A DNA stretch of 64,000 nt from Oscillospiraceae bacterium. Its GTDB lineage: Bacteria; Bacillota; Clostridia; Oscillospirales; Ruminococcaceae. The translations under genes and the position numbers were made by a program. The stretch is taken from contig JAJQHJ010000003.1 in assembly GCA_021199795.1 (NCBI GenBank), forward strand, positions 248,001 to 312,000. Direction: 5' to 3'. The notes under the pieces are model-generated. The model made no database searches, was not told the DNA's origin, and saw only the letters and a list, made by a program, of their open reading frames with translations. Within the stretch, counting starts at the first letter, position 1. Each line of letters opens with the position of its first letter. This document shows positions 26,867 through 35,461 of the stretch, piece after piece.

Positions 26867-27574
26867 TTGAGAATTAAAGCAGTGGTTTTCGATGTCGGAA
26901 GAACGCTGATGGAATACATAGATATGCCAAACACCTGGCTTGATTATTACGCACCCGCACTTAATCATGTGAGAGAGGCTTTGAACCTGCCTGTGAGTGA
27001 TGAAGAGCTTGATAAGTCGATAGAAATATATCGCTCTTATAGTCCACAAATCAAGCCACGTGAAAAAGATTTCACGCCGGAGGAAATTTTCTCAGATGTA
27101 ACAAAAGACTGGAACTGCGATTTCAATATGTCGGATGTCATAAGAGAATTTTTCGCCTATATGGATCTGAAGCCATATATCTATCCGGATTCAGTTCCAA
27201 TCTTAAAGAAGCTTCGTGAGGATGGTTATATAGTTTGTACACTGACAGACGTCGCAACCGGAATGCCGGACGAGCTTCACAAGAGCTATTTCTCGGAGCT
27301 TTTGCAGTACTTTGATATGTATGTCTCGTCCATCACCTGTGGATACCGCAAGTCGTCTCCGAAAGGTCTTGAAATAATTGCAGAGCATTATCATCTTGAT
27401 CCCTCTGAAATGGTAATGATAGGTGACGAGCCAAAGGATATACTTACAGCAAAGCGTTTTGGCTGCCACTCGGTTCTTATTGACAGAGCGAGTGAGAAGC
27501 CTGATTTCGGGCAGGAATACTCTGTGTCAGACCTGAATGAATTTTATACACTTCTCAGGACAAAACTTTTTTAA
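26867..27574 (+). CDS. HAD-superfamily hydrolase
   Basis: About 235 residues. Motif I is VVFDVGRTL (nucleophile Asp; the usual second Asp is Gly, as in some HAD-IA proteins). A helical cap follows at about 20-95, motif II is TLTDVAT, motif III is the Lys in RKSSPKG, and motif IV is MIGDEPKDI. This is the phosphoglycolate-phosphatase-like HAD-IA layout; substrate unknown. TTG at 26867 is preferred, 8 bases after GGGAGGG. The in-frame ATG at 26861 would be only two bases from that site. Monocistronic. Confidence 0.8.
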   Translation: MRIKAVVFDVGRTLMEYIDMPNTWLDYYAPALNHVREALNLPVSDEELDKSIEIYRSYSPQIKPREKDFTPEEIFSDVTKDWNCDFNMSDVIREFFAYMDLKPYIYPDSVPILKKLREDGYIVCTLTDVATGMPDELHKSYFSELLQYFDMYVSSITCGYRKSSPKGLEIIAEHYHLDPSEMVMIGDEPKDILTAKRFGCHSVLIDRASEKPDFGQEYSVSDLNEFYTLLRTKLF

Positions 27575-27579
27575 AACGG

Positions 27580-27608
27580 TTGACAAGTGGCAAAAAAGCG
27601 AATATAAT
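27580..27608 (+). promoter_or_regulatory. Promoter of T-box-alaS
   Basis: TTGACA (27580-27585), 17-base spacer, TATAAT (27603-27608). Confidence 0.88.
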
Positions 27609-27614
27609 AGTCTC

Positions 27615-27840
27615 TGGTTAAAGGCGTTGATGGGAATGACTGCGTAAACTGCCATTAAGAGAGCGAACGGTTGGTGCGAGTTCGCAAGTAGTTTCCAGGT
27701 GCTCCCCCTGAGCTTTGCGGAAAACCGCAACGGTTGGCACCGTTACAGCCGTATGAGATTATGCAGGATTCTCTTGCATAATAAAATTGGGTGGTACAGC
27801 GATTGCCTCGCCCCATGTTTGTGGGTCGGGGCATATTTAT
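27615..27840 (+). ncRNA. T-box leader of alaS
   Basis: A leader of about 225 bases with the T-box hallmark GGGTGGTACAGCG at 27789-27801; its TGGT can pair with the ACCA end of tRNA-Ala. The distal stem I signature (AGAGAG near 27658, GGTTGGTGCGAG near 27669-27680) is present. A GCT near 27699 in AGGTGCTCC is a possible Ala specifier. The leader ends in a GC-rich terminator hairpin (about 27805-27832, imperfect) before alaS. Uncharged tRNA-Ala should favour readthrough. The specifier position is tentative. Confidence 0.9.
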
Positions 27841-27874
27841 TTGCCTATTAAAAGAATCTGAAAGGAAGATGTTT

Positions 27875-30532
27875 ATGAAATGGATGGGGCTCAATGAGCT
27901 TCGGGAGAGCTATCTTAAATTCTTTGAGTCGAAGGGCTGTCTTCGTCATAAGAGCTACTCTCTGGTGCCCCAGAACGACAAGAGCGTTCTTCTCATAATT
28001 GCTGGTATGGCTCCTTTGAAGCCGTATTTCACCGGTCAGGAGGTTCCTCCGAGAACCAGAATGACAACCTGCCAGAAGTGCATAAGAACCAACGACATTG
28101 AGAATGTAGGTAAGACCGCACGTCACGGCACATTCTTTGAAATGCTCGGTAACTTCTCATTCGGCGATTACTTCAAGGAAGAAGCGATCACATGGGCATG
28201 GGAGTATGTCACAAAAGTCCTTGAAATCCCGGAAGACAAGCTTTATGTAACAGTATATGAAGACGACGATGAAGCGGAGCAGATCTGGCATGAAAAAGCT
28301 GGAGTCCCGATGGACAGAATCTATCGCATGGGCAAGGAAGACAACTTCTGGGAAGCAGGAGTCGACGGACCTTGCGGACCTTGTTCCGAAATCTACTTTG
28401 ACCGTGGACCTGAATACGGCTGCGGCAAACCCGATTGCCATGTCGGCTGCGACTGCGACAGATACATGGAGTTCTGGAACCTCGTCTTCACTCAGTATGA
28501 ACGCCACGAAGACGGAACCTACACTCCTTTAGCTCAGAAGAATATTGATACCGGAATGGGTCTTGAAAGACTCGCAGCCCTCATGCAGGGTGTTGATTCG
28601 ATATTCGATGTAGATACAATCAAGGCTGTAAGAGATCAGATTTGCGAAATTGCAGGCTGTGAATATGGCAAAGATCATAAGAAAGATGTTTCAATCAGAG
28701 TCATCACCGACCACATAAGATCAGTAACATTCATGGCTTCTGACGGAATCCTCCCATCCAATGAGGGCAGAGGCTACGTTATGCGTAGACTTTTGAGACG
28801 TGCCGTGAGACATGGAAAGCTCTTAGGAATTGACGGACTCTTCCTGAAAGACCTGGTCAAGACTGTTGTCGATAGTTCCAAGGCTGAGTATAACGAGCTT
28901 GAGGATAAGTACGACTACATCGAAAAGCTTCTTACCAATGAAGAGAAGAACTTCAACGCCACAATTGACAGAGGCATGGGGATTCTCAATGGCTATATTG
29001 AAGAGCTTGAAGCATCTGGCGAGAAAGTTCTTGATGGCAAGAAGTGTTTCACCCTTTCCGATACCTATGGCTTCCCGATTGATCTGACAAGAGAAATCCT
29101 CGAAGAAAAGGGTCTTGAGTGCGATGAAGAGGGTTATGAAGAGGCTCTCAGGCACCAGAAAGAAACTGCAAGAGCTGCAAGAGGCGACTCAAAGTACATG
29201 GGAGCTGACGAGACAGTCTTCCATAAGATAGCTAAGGAGTATTCAACAGAATTTGTCGGCTATGATACACTCAGTGCACATTCAACTATCGATTACATCG
29301 CCAATGATGAAGAGCTTCTTGAGTATGCCGGAATCGGCGACGAGGTCTATATAGTTTCTCCCGTTTCACCTTTCTACGCTGAAAGTGGAGGACAGGTAGG
29401 AGACAGGGGAGTCATTACAACCAAGACAGGCAAGTGTGAAGTCTTAGATACCACAAAGGCAGTCGGAGGAAAGATTGCTCACAAGGTAAAAGTTGCTGAG
29501 GGTGCAATTGAGGCAGGCGAAGAAGCTGATTTTGAGGTTGATGCAGATTACCGTATGGCTGTCAGAAGAAATCACTCCTGTGCTCATCTTTTGCAGGCAG
29601 CTTTGAGAAAAGTTCTCGGAGACCATGTTCACCAGGCAGGTCAGCTCGTCGACAGCGAGAGACTCAGATTCGACTTCTCCCACTTCTCAGCTATGACCAA
29701 AGAAGAGATTGCCGAGGTTGAAAAGCTTGTCAACACCTGGATTCTTTCAAGCATGGATGTTAAAACCGAGGTTATGCCGATAGTCGAAGCCCAGAAGCTC
29801 GGAGCAATGGCACTTTTCGGAGAGAAATACGGCGAAACCGTCAGAGTCGTCAGAATGGGAAATTCAGACGAAACCGCTTCGCTTGAATTCTGCGGAGGAA
29901 CCCATCTTGACAACACCTCTCAGGCAGGACTCTTCAAGATAGTGAGCGAATCTTCTGTTGCAGCAGGAGTAAGAAGAATAGAGGCTGTAACCGGCTGGGG
30001 AGTACTTGATCTTATGTCTAAAGAAACCTCCCAGATTAACGAGGCAGCTGCTTCTTTGAAGCTCAGCAATCCAAGTGACTTAGTCATGAAGTGCAAGGGA
30101 GTTTCTGAAGAGGTTCACACTCTTGAAAAAGAGAATGAAAAGCTTCACGCTGCATTGGCAGAGATAAGAGCAGAAAGCGTTCTTTCAAGTGGTGAAGAGC
30201 TTAACGGCTTGAATATCTATCATGCCAAGTTTGATGGCTTGAAGCCGGACGACATAAGACTCATTGCCGAAATGGTAAGAGATAAGGCTCCTGATAATGT
30301 CTGTGTTATCGCTTGCGTCAATGGAAGCACTGGTAATTTAGCTGTTTCCTGCGGCAAGGAAGCTATTGCCAAGGGAGTTCTGGCTGGAAAGCTAGCCGGG
30401 AATGTCGCAGGTCTCACCGGAGGCAAGGGCGGCGGACGTCCTGATTCTGCTATGGCAGGAGTAGGGGACGTCTCCAAGCTCGACGATGCTTTATCACAGG
30501 TCGCAGAAGTAGTATCTGAATTCATCAAGTAA
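27875..30532 (+). CDS. alaS: Alanyl-tRNA synthetase
   Basis: An 885-residue AlaRS: catalytic core (1 to about 370, with GLNELRESYLKFFESKG at the start and GRGYVMRRLLRRA), then the editing domain with the zinc/editing residues in NHSCAHLLQAALR and EFCGGTHLDNT. The C-terminal DHHA1 domain is Gly-rich near the end (GKGGGRPDSAMAG). The ATG at 27875 is chosen: AAAGGA is 8-9 bases upstream, whereas the ATG at 27869 is too close. Regulated by the T-box at 27615-27840. HIT and apt-like genes follow. Confidence 0.97.
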   Translation: MKWMGLNELRESYLKFFESKGCLRHKSYSLVPQNDKSVLLIIAGMAPLKPYFTGQEVPPRTRMTTCQKCIRTNDIENVGKTARHGTFFEMLGNFSFGDYFKEEAITWAWEYVTKVLEIPEDKLYVTVYEDDDEAEQIWHEKAGVPMDRIYRMGKEDNFWEAGVDGPCGPCSEIYFDRGPEYGCGKPDCHVGCDCDRYMEFWNLVFTQYERHEDGTYTPLAQKNIDTGMGLERLAALMQGVDSIFDVDTIKAVRDQICEIAGCEYGKDHKKDVSIRVITDHIRSVTFMASDGILPSNEGRGYVMRRLLRRAVRHGKLLGIDGLFLKDLVKTVVDSSKAEYNELEDKYDYIEKLLTNEEKNFNATIDRGMGILNGYIEELEASGEKVLDGKKCFTLSDTYGFPIDLTREILEEKGLECDEEGYEEALRHQKETARAARGDSKYMGADETVFHKIAKEYSTEFVGYDTLSAHSTIDYIANDEELLEYAGIGDEVYIVSPVSPFYAESGGQVGDRGVITTKTGKCEVLDTTKAVGGKIAHKVKVAEGAIEAGEEADFEVDADYRMAVRRNHSCAHLLQAALRKVLGDHVHQAGQLVDSERLRFDFSHFSAMTKEEIAEVEKLVNTWILSSMDVKTEVMPIVEAQKLGAMALFGEKYGETVRVVRMGNSDETASLEFCGGTHLDNTSQAGLFKIVSESSVAAGVRRIEAVTGWGVLDLMSKETSQINEAAASLKLSNPSDLVMKCKGVSEEVHTLEKENEKLHAALAEIRAESVLSSGEELNGLNIYHAKFDGLKPDDIRLIAEMVRDKAPDNVCVIACVNGSTGNLAVSCGKEAIAKGVLAGKLAGNVAGLTGGKGGGRPDSAMAGVGDVSKLDDALSQVAEVVSEFIK

Positions 30533-30550
30533 CAGAAAGGATAGTGTGAA

Positions 30551-30892
30551 ATGTCAGATTGTCTGTTTTGCAAAATCATTAACGGCGAAGTTCCGTCAAC
30601 AAAGGTCTTCGAGAATGAATACGTCTACGCTTTCAAGGACATATCGCCTGTAGCTCCTGTTCATGTTCTCTTTGTCCCAAAAGAGCATATCTCAGGGGTA
30701 AGTGCAATCACTTCTGAAAACAGCGCGGTAGTATCGAAAATTTTTGAAGCTATCGCTGAGTATGCCCATTCAGTAGGACTCGATGAGAGCGGCTACAGAG
30801 TGGTGTCAAATTGCGGTGAGTCTGCCGGTCAGACGGTCATGCATCTGCATTTCCATCTTCTTGGCGGCGAAAAACTAGGAGGAATGGTCTGA
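30551..30892 (+). CDS. HIT-family nucleotide hydrolase
   Basis: A 113-residue histidine triad protein of the HINT type. CLFCKIINGEVPS at the N-terminus carries a CxxC. The triad HLHFHLLGG sits near the C-terminus with the active His in HxHxH. HINT proteins hydrolyse AMP-lysine or similar phosphoramidates, and they often lie next to tRNA synthetase genes because these make aminoacyl-AMP. It starts 18 bases after alaS with AAAGGAT upstream, so it is probably in the alaS transcript. Confidence 0.93.
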   Translation: MSDCLFCKIINGEVPSTKVFENEYVYAFKDISPVAPVHVLFVPKEHISGVSAITSENSAVVSKIFEAIAEYAHSVGLDESGYRVVSNCGESAGQTVMHLHFHLLGGEKLGGMV

Positions 30893-30947
30893 GGCAGAGC
30901 CAAATGACCTTATATTGAGAAATTTTTTCGAGAAAGGAAAATGTATC

Positions 30948-31496
30948 ATGGAAACAAAGACTTATACGCTTAATGTTGCCGGATTGACAAGGGAGCTCCC
31001 CTTATGCGAGGTAAACGAGCATCTTGACATCGCTGCATTCATAATGTTCTCCGACGTTGAGCTGACCGTTGCCTGTGCCAAGGAGCTTATAAAGAAGATT
31101 CCTGAGCGTGATGTAATTATCACAGCAGAATCAAAAGGCATTCCGCTTGCTTATGAAATGGCACGTGAGATAGGCGACAGTGTAACCTACATCGTAGCAA
31201 GAAAGATGGCTAAGCTTTATATGCGTAACCCTGTATCTGTAGATGTAAAGTCAATCACAACAGCTTCTTCCCAGAAGCTCTGGCTCGATCAGAATGAAGC
31301 AGACTTCATGAAAGGCAAGAGAGTTCTCATTGTTGATGACGTAATCTCTACCGGTGAGTCACTTGAAGCTGTCCACAAGCTTGTAGAGTATGCCGGAGGA
31401 AATATTGTCGGTCAGTGTGCAGTCCTTGCCGAGGGCGACGCAGCCGAGAGAAAAGATATATTCTTCCTTGAAAAGCTCCCGCTGTTCCCTAAGTGA
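30948..31496 (+). CDS. Adenine-phosphoribosyltransferase-like enzyme
   Basis: A 182-residue type I phosphoribosyltransferase. The PRPP-binding loop is VLIVDDVISTGES near residue 130, and a SKGIPLAYEMAREIG segment (ESKGIPL) matches adenine phosphoribosyltransferase. The N-terminus (YTLNVAGLTRELPLCEVNE) resembles the clostridial Apt-like group rather than classical Apt. It would recycle a purine base with PRPP; adenine is the best guess. The ATG at 30948 has AAAGGAA upstream; the ATG at 30915 does not. A perfect hairpin without T tail follows. Confidence 0.8.
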   Translation: METKTYTLNVAGLTRELPLCEVNEHLDIAAFIMFSDVELTVACAKELIKKIPERDVIITAESKGIPLAYEMAREIGDSVTYIVARKMAKLYMRNPVSVDVKSITTASSQKLWLDQNEADFMKGKRVLIVDDVISTGESLEAVHKLVEYAGGNIVGQCAVLAEGDAAERKDIFFLEKLPLFPK

Positions 31497-31505
31497 TTGT
31501 TTTTA

Positions 31506-31542
31506 GTCCGGAAGACTCCAATATTGCCCGAGTCTTCCGGAC
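31506..31542 (+). terminator. Strong hairpin after apt-like gene, no T tail
   Basis: A perfect 13-bp inverted repeat (GTCCGGAAGACTC at 31506-31518 with 31530-31542) with an 11-base loop. It is not followed by a T run on either strand, so it may protect the 3-prime end of the mRNA rather than end transcription by itself. Confidence 0.55.
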
Positions 31543-31590
31543 AAGATAAAATCTTCAAAGAAAAATGACAAAAAAATTTGCAAAAAGGGC

Positions 31591-31619
31591 TTGCATTTTT
31601 CTTTGCACCCTGCTATAAT
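31591..31619 (+). promoter_or_regulatory. Extended -10 promoter of the tRNA-Gln pair
   Basis: TTGCAT (31591-31596), 17-base spacer, TATAAT (31614-31619) with TGC just upstream. Confidence 0.85.
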
Positions 31620-31652
31620 ATAAAAGCTGTGTGAAACGCTGTCAATAATCGG

Positions 31653-31728
31653 TGGGATATAGCCAAGAGGTAAGGCAGCGGACTTTGACTCCGTCATTCC
31701 GGTGGTTCGAATCCACCTATCCCAGCCA
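31653..31728 (+). tRNA. tRNA-Gln (anticodon TTG)
   Basis: A 76-base cloverleaf with encoded CCA. Acceptor TGGGATA/TATCCCA (the U-A first pair is typical of tRNA-Gln), anticodon loop CTTTGAC, T-arm GGTTCGAATCC, discriminator G. Confidence 0.95.
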
Positions 31729-31749
31729 AAGTCTCTCATAGTTTCCTTT

Positions 31750-31825
31750 TGCGGCTTCGCCAAGTGGTAAGGCACTGGACTCTGACTCCAGCATTCCCTA
31801 GGTTCGAATCCTAGAGCCGCAGCCA
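31750..31825 (+). tRNA. tRNA-Gln (anticodon CTG)
   Basis: A 76-base cloverleaf with encoded CCA. Acceptor TGCGGCT/AGCCGCA, anticodon stem CTGGA/TCCAG around CTCTGAC, T-arm GGTTCGAATCC. It lies 21 bases after the first tRNA-Gln, in the same transcript. Confidence 0.95.
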
Positions 31826-31828
31826 ATC

Positions 31829-31860
31829 TACCGCAGATGCTATCATCTGCGGTATTACTT
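31829..31860 (+). terminator. Terminator of the tRNA-Gln pair
   Basis: A perfect 11-bp stem (TACCGCAGATG at 31829-31839 with 31844-31854), 4-base loop, T-rich tail TTACTTT. Confidence 0.8.
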
Positions 31861-31877
31861 TATCTGGGGGTTATTGC

Positions 31878-32669
31878 ATGGAATTAGTAGAACGTGAACC
31901 AAGTAGCTCTACTGAAATTATTTCTGGCATTCAGTACGGCACTTTCGAGAAAGTAACAATCCACTCGGAAATCTGCAACCGCAACAAGAGCTTCAATGTC
32001 TTATTGCCTGCCGGATATTCAGAGGATAAGTCATATCCCGTTCTCTACATCCTCCACGGCTACTGGGGCAACGAGGATTCGCTTCTTGATGCCGGTCATA
32101 CGACATACAGACTTCGTGAAATAATAGGTAATGCAATAGCAGACGGCGAAGCTGAGGATATGATAGCGGTATTTCCCAACATCTATGCAAGCCCCACTCA
32201 GGACAAGTGCGACGGTCTTAACCCAAAGAACAACGCATTTTACGATAACTTCATAAATATGCTTCTTGGTGAAATAATGCCCTATATGGAAAGCAACTAC
32301 TCCATCAGAACAGGAAGCATTAATACAGCAATCACCGGCTTCTCGATGGGCGGCAGGGAATCGCTTTACATAGGTTTTACAAGACCTGATTTATTCGGCT
32401 ATGTCGGGGCAATATGCCCTGCGCCCGGACTTACTGATGATCTTATATCTCCTGATGATATGGTATTCAAAGCTGAAACGCCGTATTTGCTAATAAGCGC
32501 AGGCTCTGATGACGATATCGTGAATCCGTATCCGATGAATTATCATGCTATCTTGGAGAATAATGGCGTTAGGCACGATTGGAACTACGTTAATGGCGGA
32601 AACCACGGTGAAAACGTAGTCAGACCGCACATTTACAATTTCATAAGATTTATATTCAGGCGGAATTAA
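31878..32669 (+). CDS. Esterase of the feruloyl esterase / esterase D-like group
   Basis: A 263-residue alpha/beta hydrolase without signal peptide. The strand and oxyanion region YPVLYILHGYWGNEDS is near residue 55. The nucleophile elbow is ITGFSMGGRESLY near residue 155, an acidic pair follows in SAGSDDDIVNP, and the His is in NGGNHGENVV. This order matches the putative esterase (Esterase_PHB / FaeC-like) family that removes acyl or feruloyl groups from sugars. Start ATG has GGGGGTT upstream. No promoter beyond the tRNA region was recognised. Confidence 0.82.
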   Translation: MELVEREPSSSTEIISGIQYGTFEKVTIHSEICNRNKSFNVLLPAGYSEDKSYPVLYILHGYWGNEDSLLDAGHTTYRLREIIGNAIADGEAEDMIAVFPNIYASPTQDKCDGLNPKNNAFYDNFINMLLGEIMPYMESNYSIRTGSINTAITGFSMGGRESLYIGFTRPDLFGYVGAICPAPGLTDDLISPDDMVFKAETPYLLISAGSDDDIVNPYPMNYHAILENNGVRHDWNYVNGGNHGENVVRPHIYNFIRFIFRRN

Positions 32670-32798
32670 ACATTCAGCCTGATTTTTGTTGCAGTAGAGT
32701 TTCTCTATCATTCTCTCTACTGCTAAAATCAAGAGAGTAGAGTATTGTATCTGAAGCTGTGGCTTGATTTATTTCAGGCGTTTTGGTAAAATTAGCTG

Positions 32799-32827
32799 TA
32801 GACGAACTGCGGAAAATATGCTATAAT
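32799..32827 (+). promoter_or_regulatory. Extended -10 promoter of the acyltransferase/GT8 cluster
   Basis: TATAAT (32822-32827) preceded by TGC, with a weak -35 (TAGACG at 32799-32804). The preceding gap (32670-32798) holds a 9-bp hairpin, 32691-32699 with 32715-32723, without a T tail. Confidence 0.6.
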
Positions 32828-32861
32828 ATAAAATAGCGATTTTAAGCAGGGAGTGAGAATA

Positions 32862-33638
32862 GTGGACTGTGAGCCAAAAGAGATTAGATATTACGATGAG
32901 TTCACCGATGACTTTGTCGACAGCGGCAAATCGGAAGCTAAGATTCCCGAAAGCTACAAATGGTATCATACCAACAAAATATATCGTTTCTTCTCGTGGA
33001 TAGCATATTCACTCGCTTTCATCTTTGGCTTTTTCCATTCAAGACTTGCACTTCATACAAAAGTGGTTGGCAGGGAAGCATTCAAAGAATGTAAGGACAC
33101 CGGCTTTGTTCTCTATGGAAATCACACTCAGACACTCGGAGACGTATTCTCACCTACACAGTATGTCTTCCCGAAAAGAATCTTTTCCGTCGCCGGTGCA
33201 GATAACCTTGAGCTCCCGGTGATAGGGAAGATAATCCCGATAATCGGAGGGATAGTGGTTCCGGATTCGATGGAGCATATGAAGTTGTTCCTGGACGCTA
33301 TCAGGAGGCACTTGGAAGATGGACGAGCCGTAGTTATATACCCTGAAGCTCACCTCTGGCAGAACTGCACTTTTGTAAGACCGTTCCCGATAACTTCTTT
33401 CAGATTTCCAGTCATGTTTGACGCTCCTGCATACTGCATGACAACTACCTATCAGAAGCGCAGATTCGGCAGAAAGCCAAAGACCACTGTCTATATTGAC
33501 GGACCATTTTATCCGGATAAGACTTTGAAGAACAAGGAAGCTCAGAAAAAGCTATGCGATGAGATCCACGAGACAATGGTCAGAAGAAGTGAAAACAGTA
33601 CCTATGAATATATAAGGTATCTGAAGAAAGGGTCATAA
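32862..33638 (+). CDS. PlsC-like acyltransferase
   Basis: About 258 residues of the 1-acylglycerol-3-phosphate acyltransferase (PlsC) superfamily. The catalytic HxxxxD motif is NHTQTLGD near residue 88, an acyl-acceptor block VVIYPEAHLW follows near residue 160, and a hydrophobic stretch at about 42-62 should dip into the membrane. It would transfer an acyl chain to a lipid precursor. The start is probably GTG at 32862 (8 bases after AGGGAG); GTG at 32853 overlaps that site. Its stop overlaps the next gene (TAATG), so it is coupled to the GT8 gene. Confidence 0.82.
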   Translation: MDCEPKEIRYYDEFTDDFVDSGKSEAKIPESYKWYHTNKIYRFFSWIAYSLAFIFGFFHSRLALHTKVVGREAFKECKDTGFVLYGNHTQTLGDVFSPTQYVFPKRIFSVAGADNLELPVIGKIIPIIGGIVVPDSMEHMKLFLDAIRRHLEDGRAVVIYPEAHLWQNCTFVRPFPITSFRFPVMFDAPAYCMTTTYQKRRFGRKPKTTVYIDGPFYPDKTLKNKEAQKKLCDEIHETMVRRSENSTYEYIRYLKKGS

Positions 33639-34474
33639 TGAACGTACTCTACTGTGGCGACGGTAATATCGAACGTGGACTGATAATTTCAGTGATGTCT
33701 CTCCTGAAGAATATAAGTGTTGAGCTCCATGTCTGGGTTGTGACCGCTGAAATGGATTTTAACGGCAAGCATATTTCTCCCGTCAGGGAAGATGTTATCT
33801 CTTCACTCAATGAGTATATGAGGGGTTATAACAGTCTTAACAGTATTACTCTTATAGATGTTTCCGAGCATTTCAAGAAAGAAGTTCCCACTGTAAATAT
33901 GGGCACAAGGTTCACTCCATTTTGTATGCTCAGACTGTTTTCTGATGAGGTTCCGGAAATTCCAGACAAGATTATGTACCTTGACAATGACGTAATATGC
34001 CGAAGCGACCCGAGTGAATTCTATAATCAGGACATTACTGATTACGAGCTTGCCGGAGTTCTTGACTACTATGGCAGCTGGTTTTTCAGAAGAAATCCTT
34101 TTAAACGCGATTATCTCAATTCCGGAGTTCTTCTCATGAACATGGCTAAGATAAGAGAAACCGGACTCTTTAAAAAGTGCCGTAAGCGTTGCTGTGAAAA
34201 GCAGATGTTTATGCCTGACCAGTCGGCGATAAATAAACTGGCGGTATCAAAGAAGATTTGCCCACGCAGATTTAATGAGCAACGTAAGCTTAGGTCTGAC
34301 ACCGTTATGCAGCATTTCACGACCAGCTTCCGATTTTTCCCGTACATAAGAACAGTAACCGTAAAGCCGTGGGACATTGAGAGAGTCCATGAGGTTTTGA
34401 AGCTACATGAATACGATGATCTTCTATCTGAATACACCGTATTTTATAATTCAATCACAAATAACAGGCAGTGA
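33638..34474 (+). CDS. Glycosyltransferase family 8 protein (first)
   Basis: A 278-residue GT-A fold retaining glycosyltransferase. The metal-binding DxD is in IMYLDNDVICRSD near residue 112; GVLLMN and MFMPDQSAINKL are the usual GT8 blocks. GT8 enzymes move galactose or glucose from a UDP-sugar. It is coupled to the preceding acyltransferase by a one-base overlap, so the acceptor may be a lipid (glycolipid) made by the same operon. Acceptor unknown. Confidence 0.85.
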   Translation: MNVLYCGDGNIERGLIISVMSLLKNISVELHVWVVTAEMDFNGKHISPVREDVISSLNEYMRGYNSLNSITLIDVSEHFKKEVPTVNMGTRFTPFCMLRLFSDEVPEIPDKIMYLDNDVICRSDPSEFYNQDITDYELAGVLDYYGSWFFRRNPFKRDYLNSGVLLMNMAKIRETGLFKKCRKRCCEKQMFMPDQSAINKLAVSKKICPRRFNEQRKLRSDTVMQHFTTSFRFFPYIRTVTVKPWDIERVHEVLKLHEYDDLLSEYTVFYNSITNNRQ

Positions 34475-34504
34475 ACAACTTACAGACTACGAAAGGAAAT
34501 CAAT

Positions 34505-35461
34505 ATGTCAATAATTCCAATATTCTTTACAGTCGATGAGGGTTATGCTCCTTACCTCGACTGTGCAATCCGCTCAATGGTTGATAATGCATCTGAAGAC
34601 AACGAATACGTTATCTATGTTTTGCATCAGGATCTGACTGATGATTCTATCGAAAAAATCACGACTGGTGTCAGACATCCGTTTTCGATTGAGTTTATAA
34701 AAATGGAGGATGAATTACACGGCATCGTTGCAAGGGAAGAAAATAAGCTGAGATGCGATTATTTCACACTCACTATCTACTTCAGAATTTTCATCGCAGA
34801 CATGTTCCCGCAGTATGACAAGGGAATATACATTGACAGTGACATAATTGTCCCGGGTGACATTTCTGAGCTATATAATACCGACCTTGATGGCAATATA
34901 ATCGGTGCCTGCTGTGACCGTTCTATTCAGGGCGTCCCGGATTTGGTATTCTATACCGAAAACGCCGTTGGTACTGCTTCGGATGACTACATAAATTCGG
35001 GAATTCTTCTGATGGATTTGAAGCTGATGCGTGATAAACACTTCAGCGAGCATTTTTTAAATCTCATGAACGAGTATCATTTTGATACTGTCGCACCTGA
35101 TCAGGATTACATTAATGCTATGTGCAATGGCAATATCAAGTATCTTTCTGATGACTGGGATACGATGCCTCCTCAGGGCGGTGAGGTGAAGCTTAATCCT
35201 AATCCTAAGCTGATACACTTCAATCTCTTCCAGAAGCCCTGGTGCTATGATAATATCCCGTATGAGGAATATTTCTGGAAGTATGCCGAGAAATCGCCGT
35301 TCAAGAACGATATACTTCAGTTTAAGGCGAATTACGACGAATCAAAGCAAAAGGCCGACAGTGATACACTCATGAAGCTTATCTCTAAGGCATCTGTCTT
35401 GGATAAAAACGAGATTACATTCAAAAAAGTTTACGAAAGCGGAGTTAAGGTCAGAATATGA
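34505..35461 (+). CDS. Glycosyltransferase family 8 protein (second)
   Basis: A 318-residue GT8 enzyme. It starts IPIFFTVDEGYAPYLDCAI, the common GT8 opening. The DxD is in GIYIDSDIIVPGD near residue 118, followed by NSGILLMDL and DQDYINAM. The C-terminal part has LIHFNLFQKPWCYD, a lipopolysaccharide-galactosyltransferase-like block. It starts 30 bases after the first GT8 gene with AAAGGAA upstream. Its stop overlaps the next acyltransferase start in ATGA. Confidence 0.88.
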   Translation: MSIIPIFFTVDEGYAPYLDCAIRSMVDNASEDNEYVIYVLHQDLTDDSIEKITTGVRHPFSIEFIKMEDELHGIVAREENKLRCDYFTLTIYFRIFIADMFPQYDKGIYIDSDIIVPGDISELYNTDLDGNIIGACCDRSIQGVPDLVFYTENAVGTASDDYINSGILLMDLKLMRDKHFSEHFLNLMNEYHFDTVAPDQDYINAMCNGNIKYLSDDWDTMPPQGGEVKLNPNPKLIHFNLFQKPWCYDNIPYEEYFWKYAEKSPFKNDILQFKANYDESKQKADSDTLMKLISKASVLDKNEITFKKVYESGVKVRI

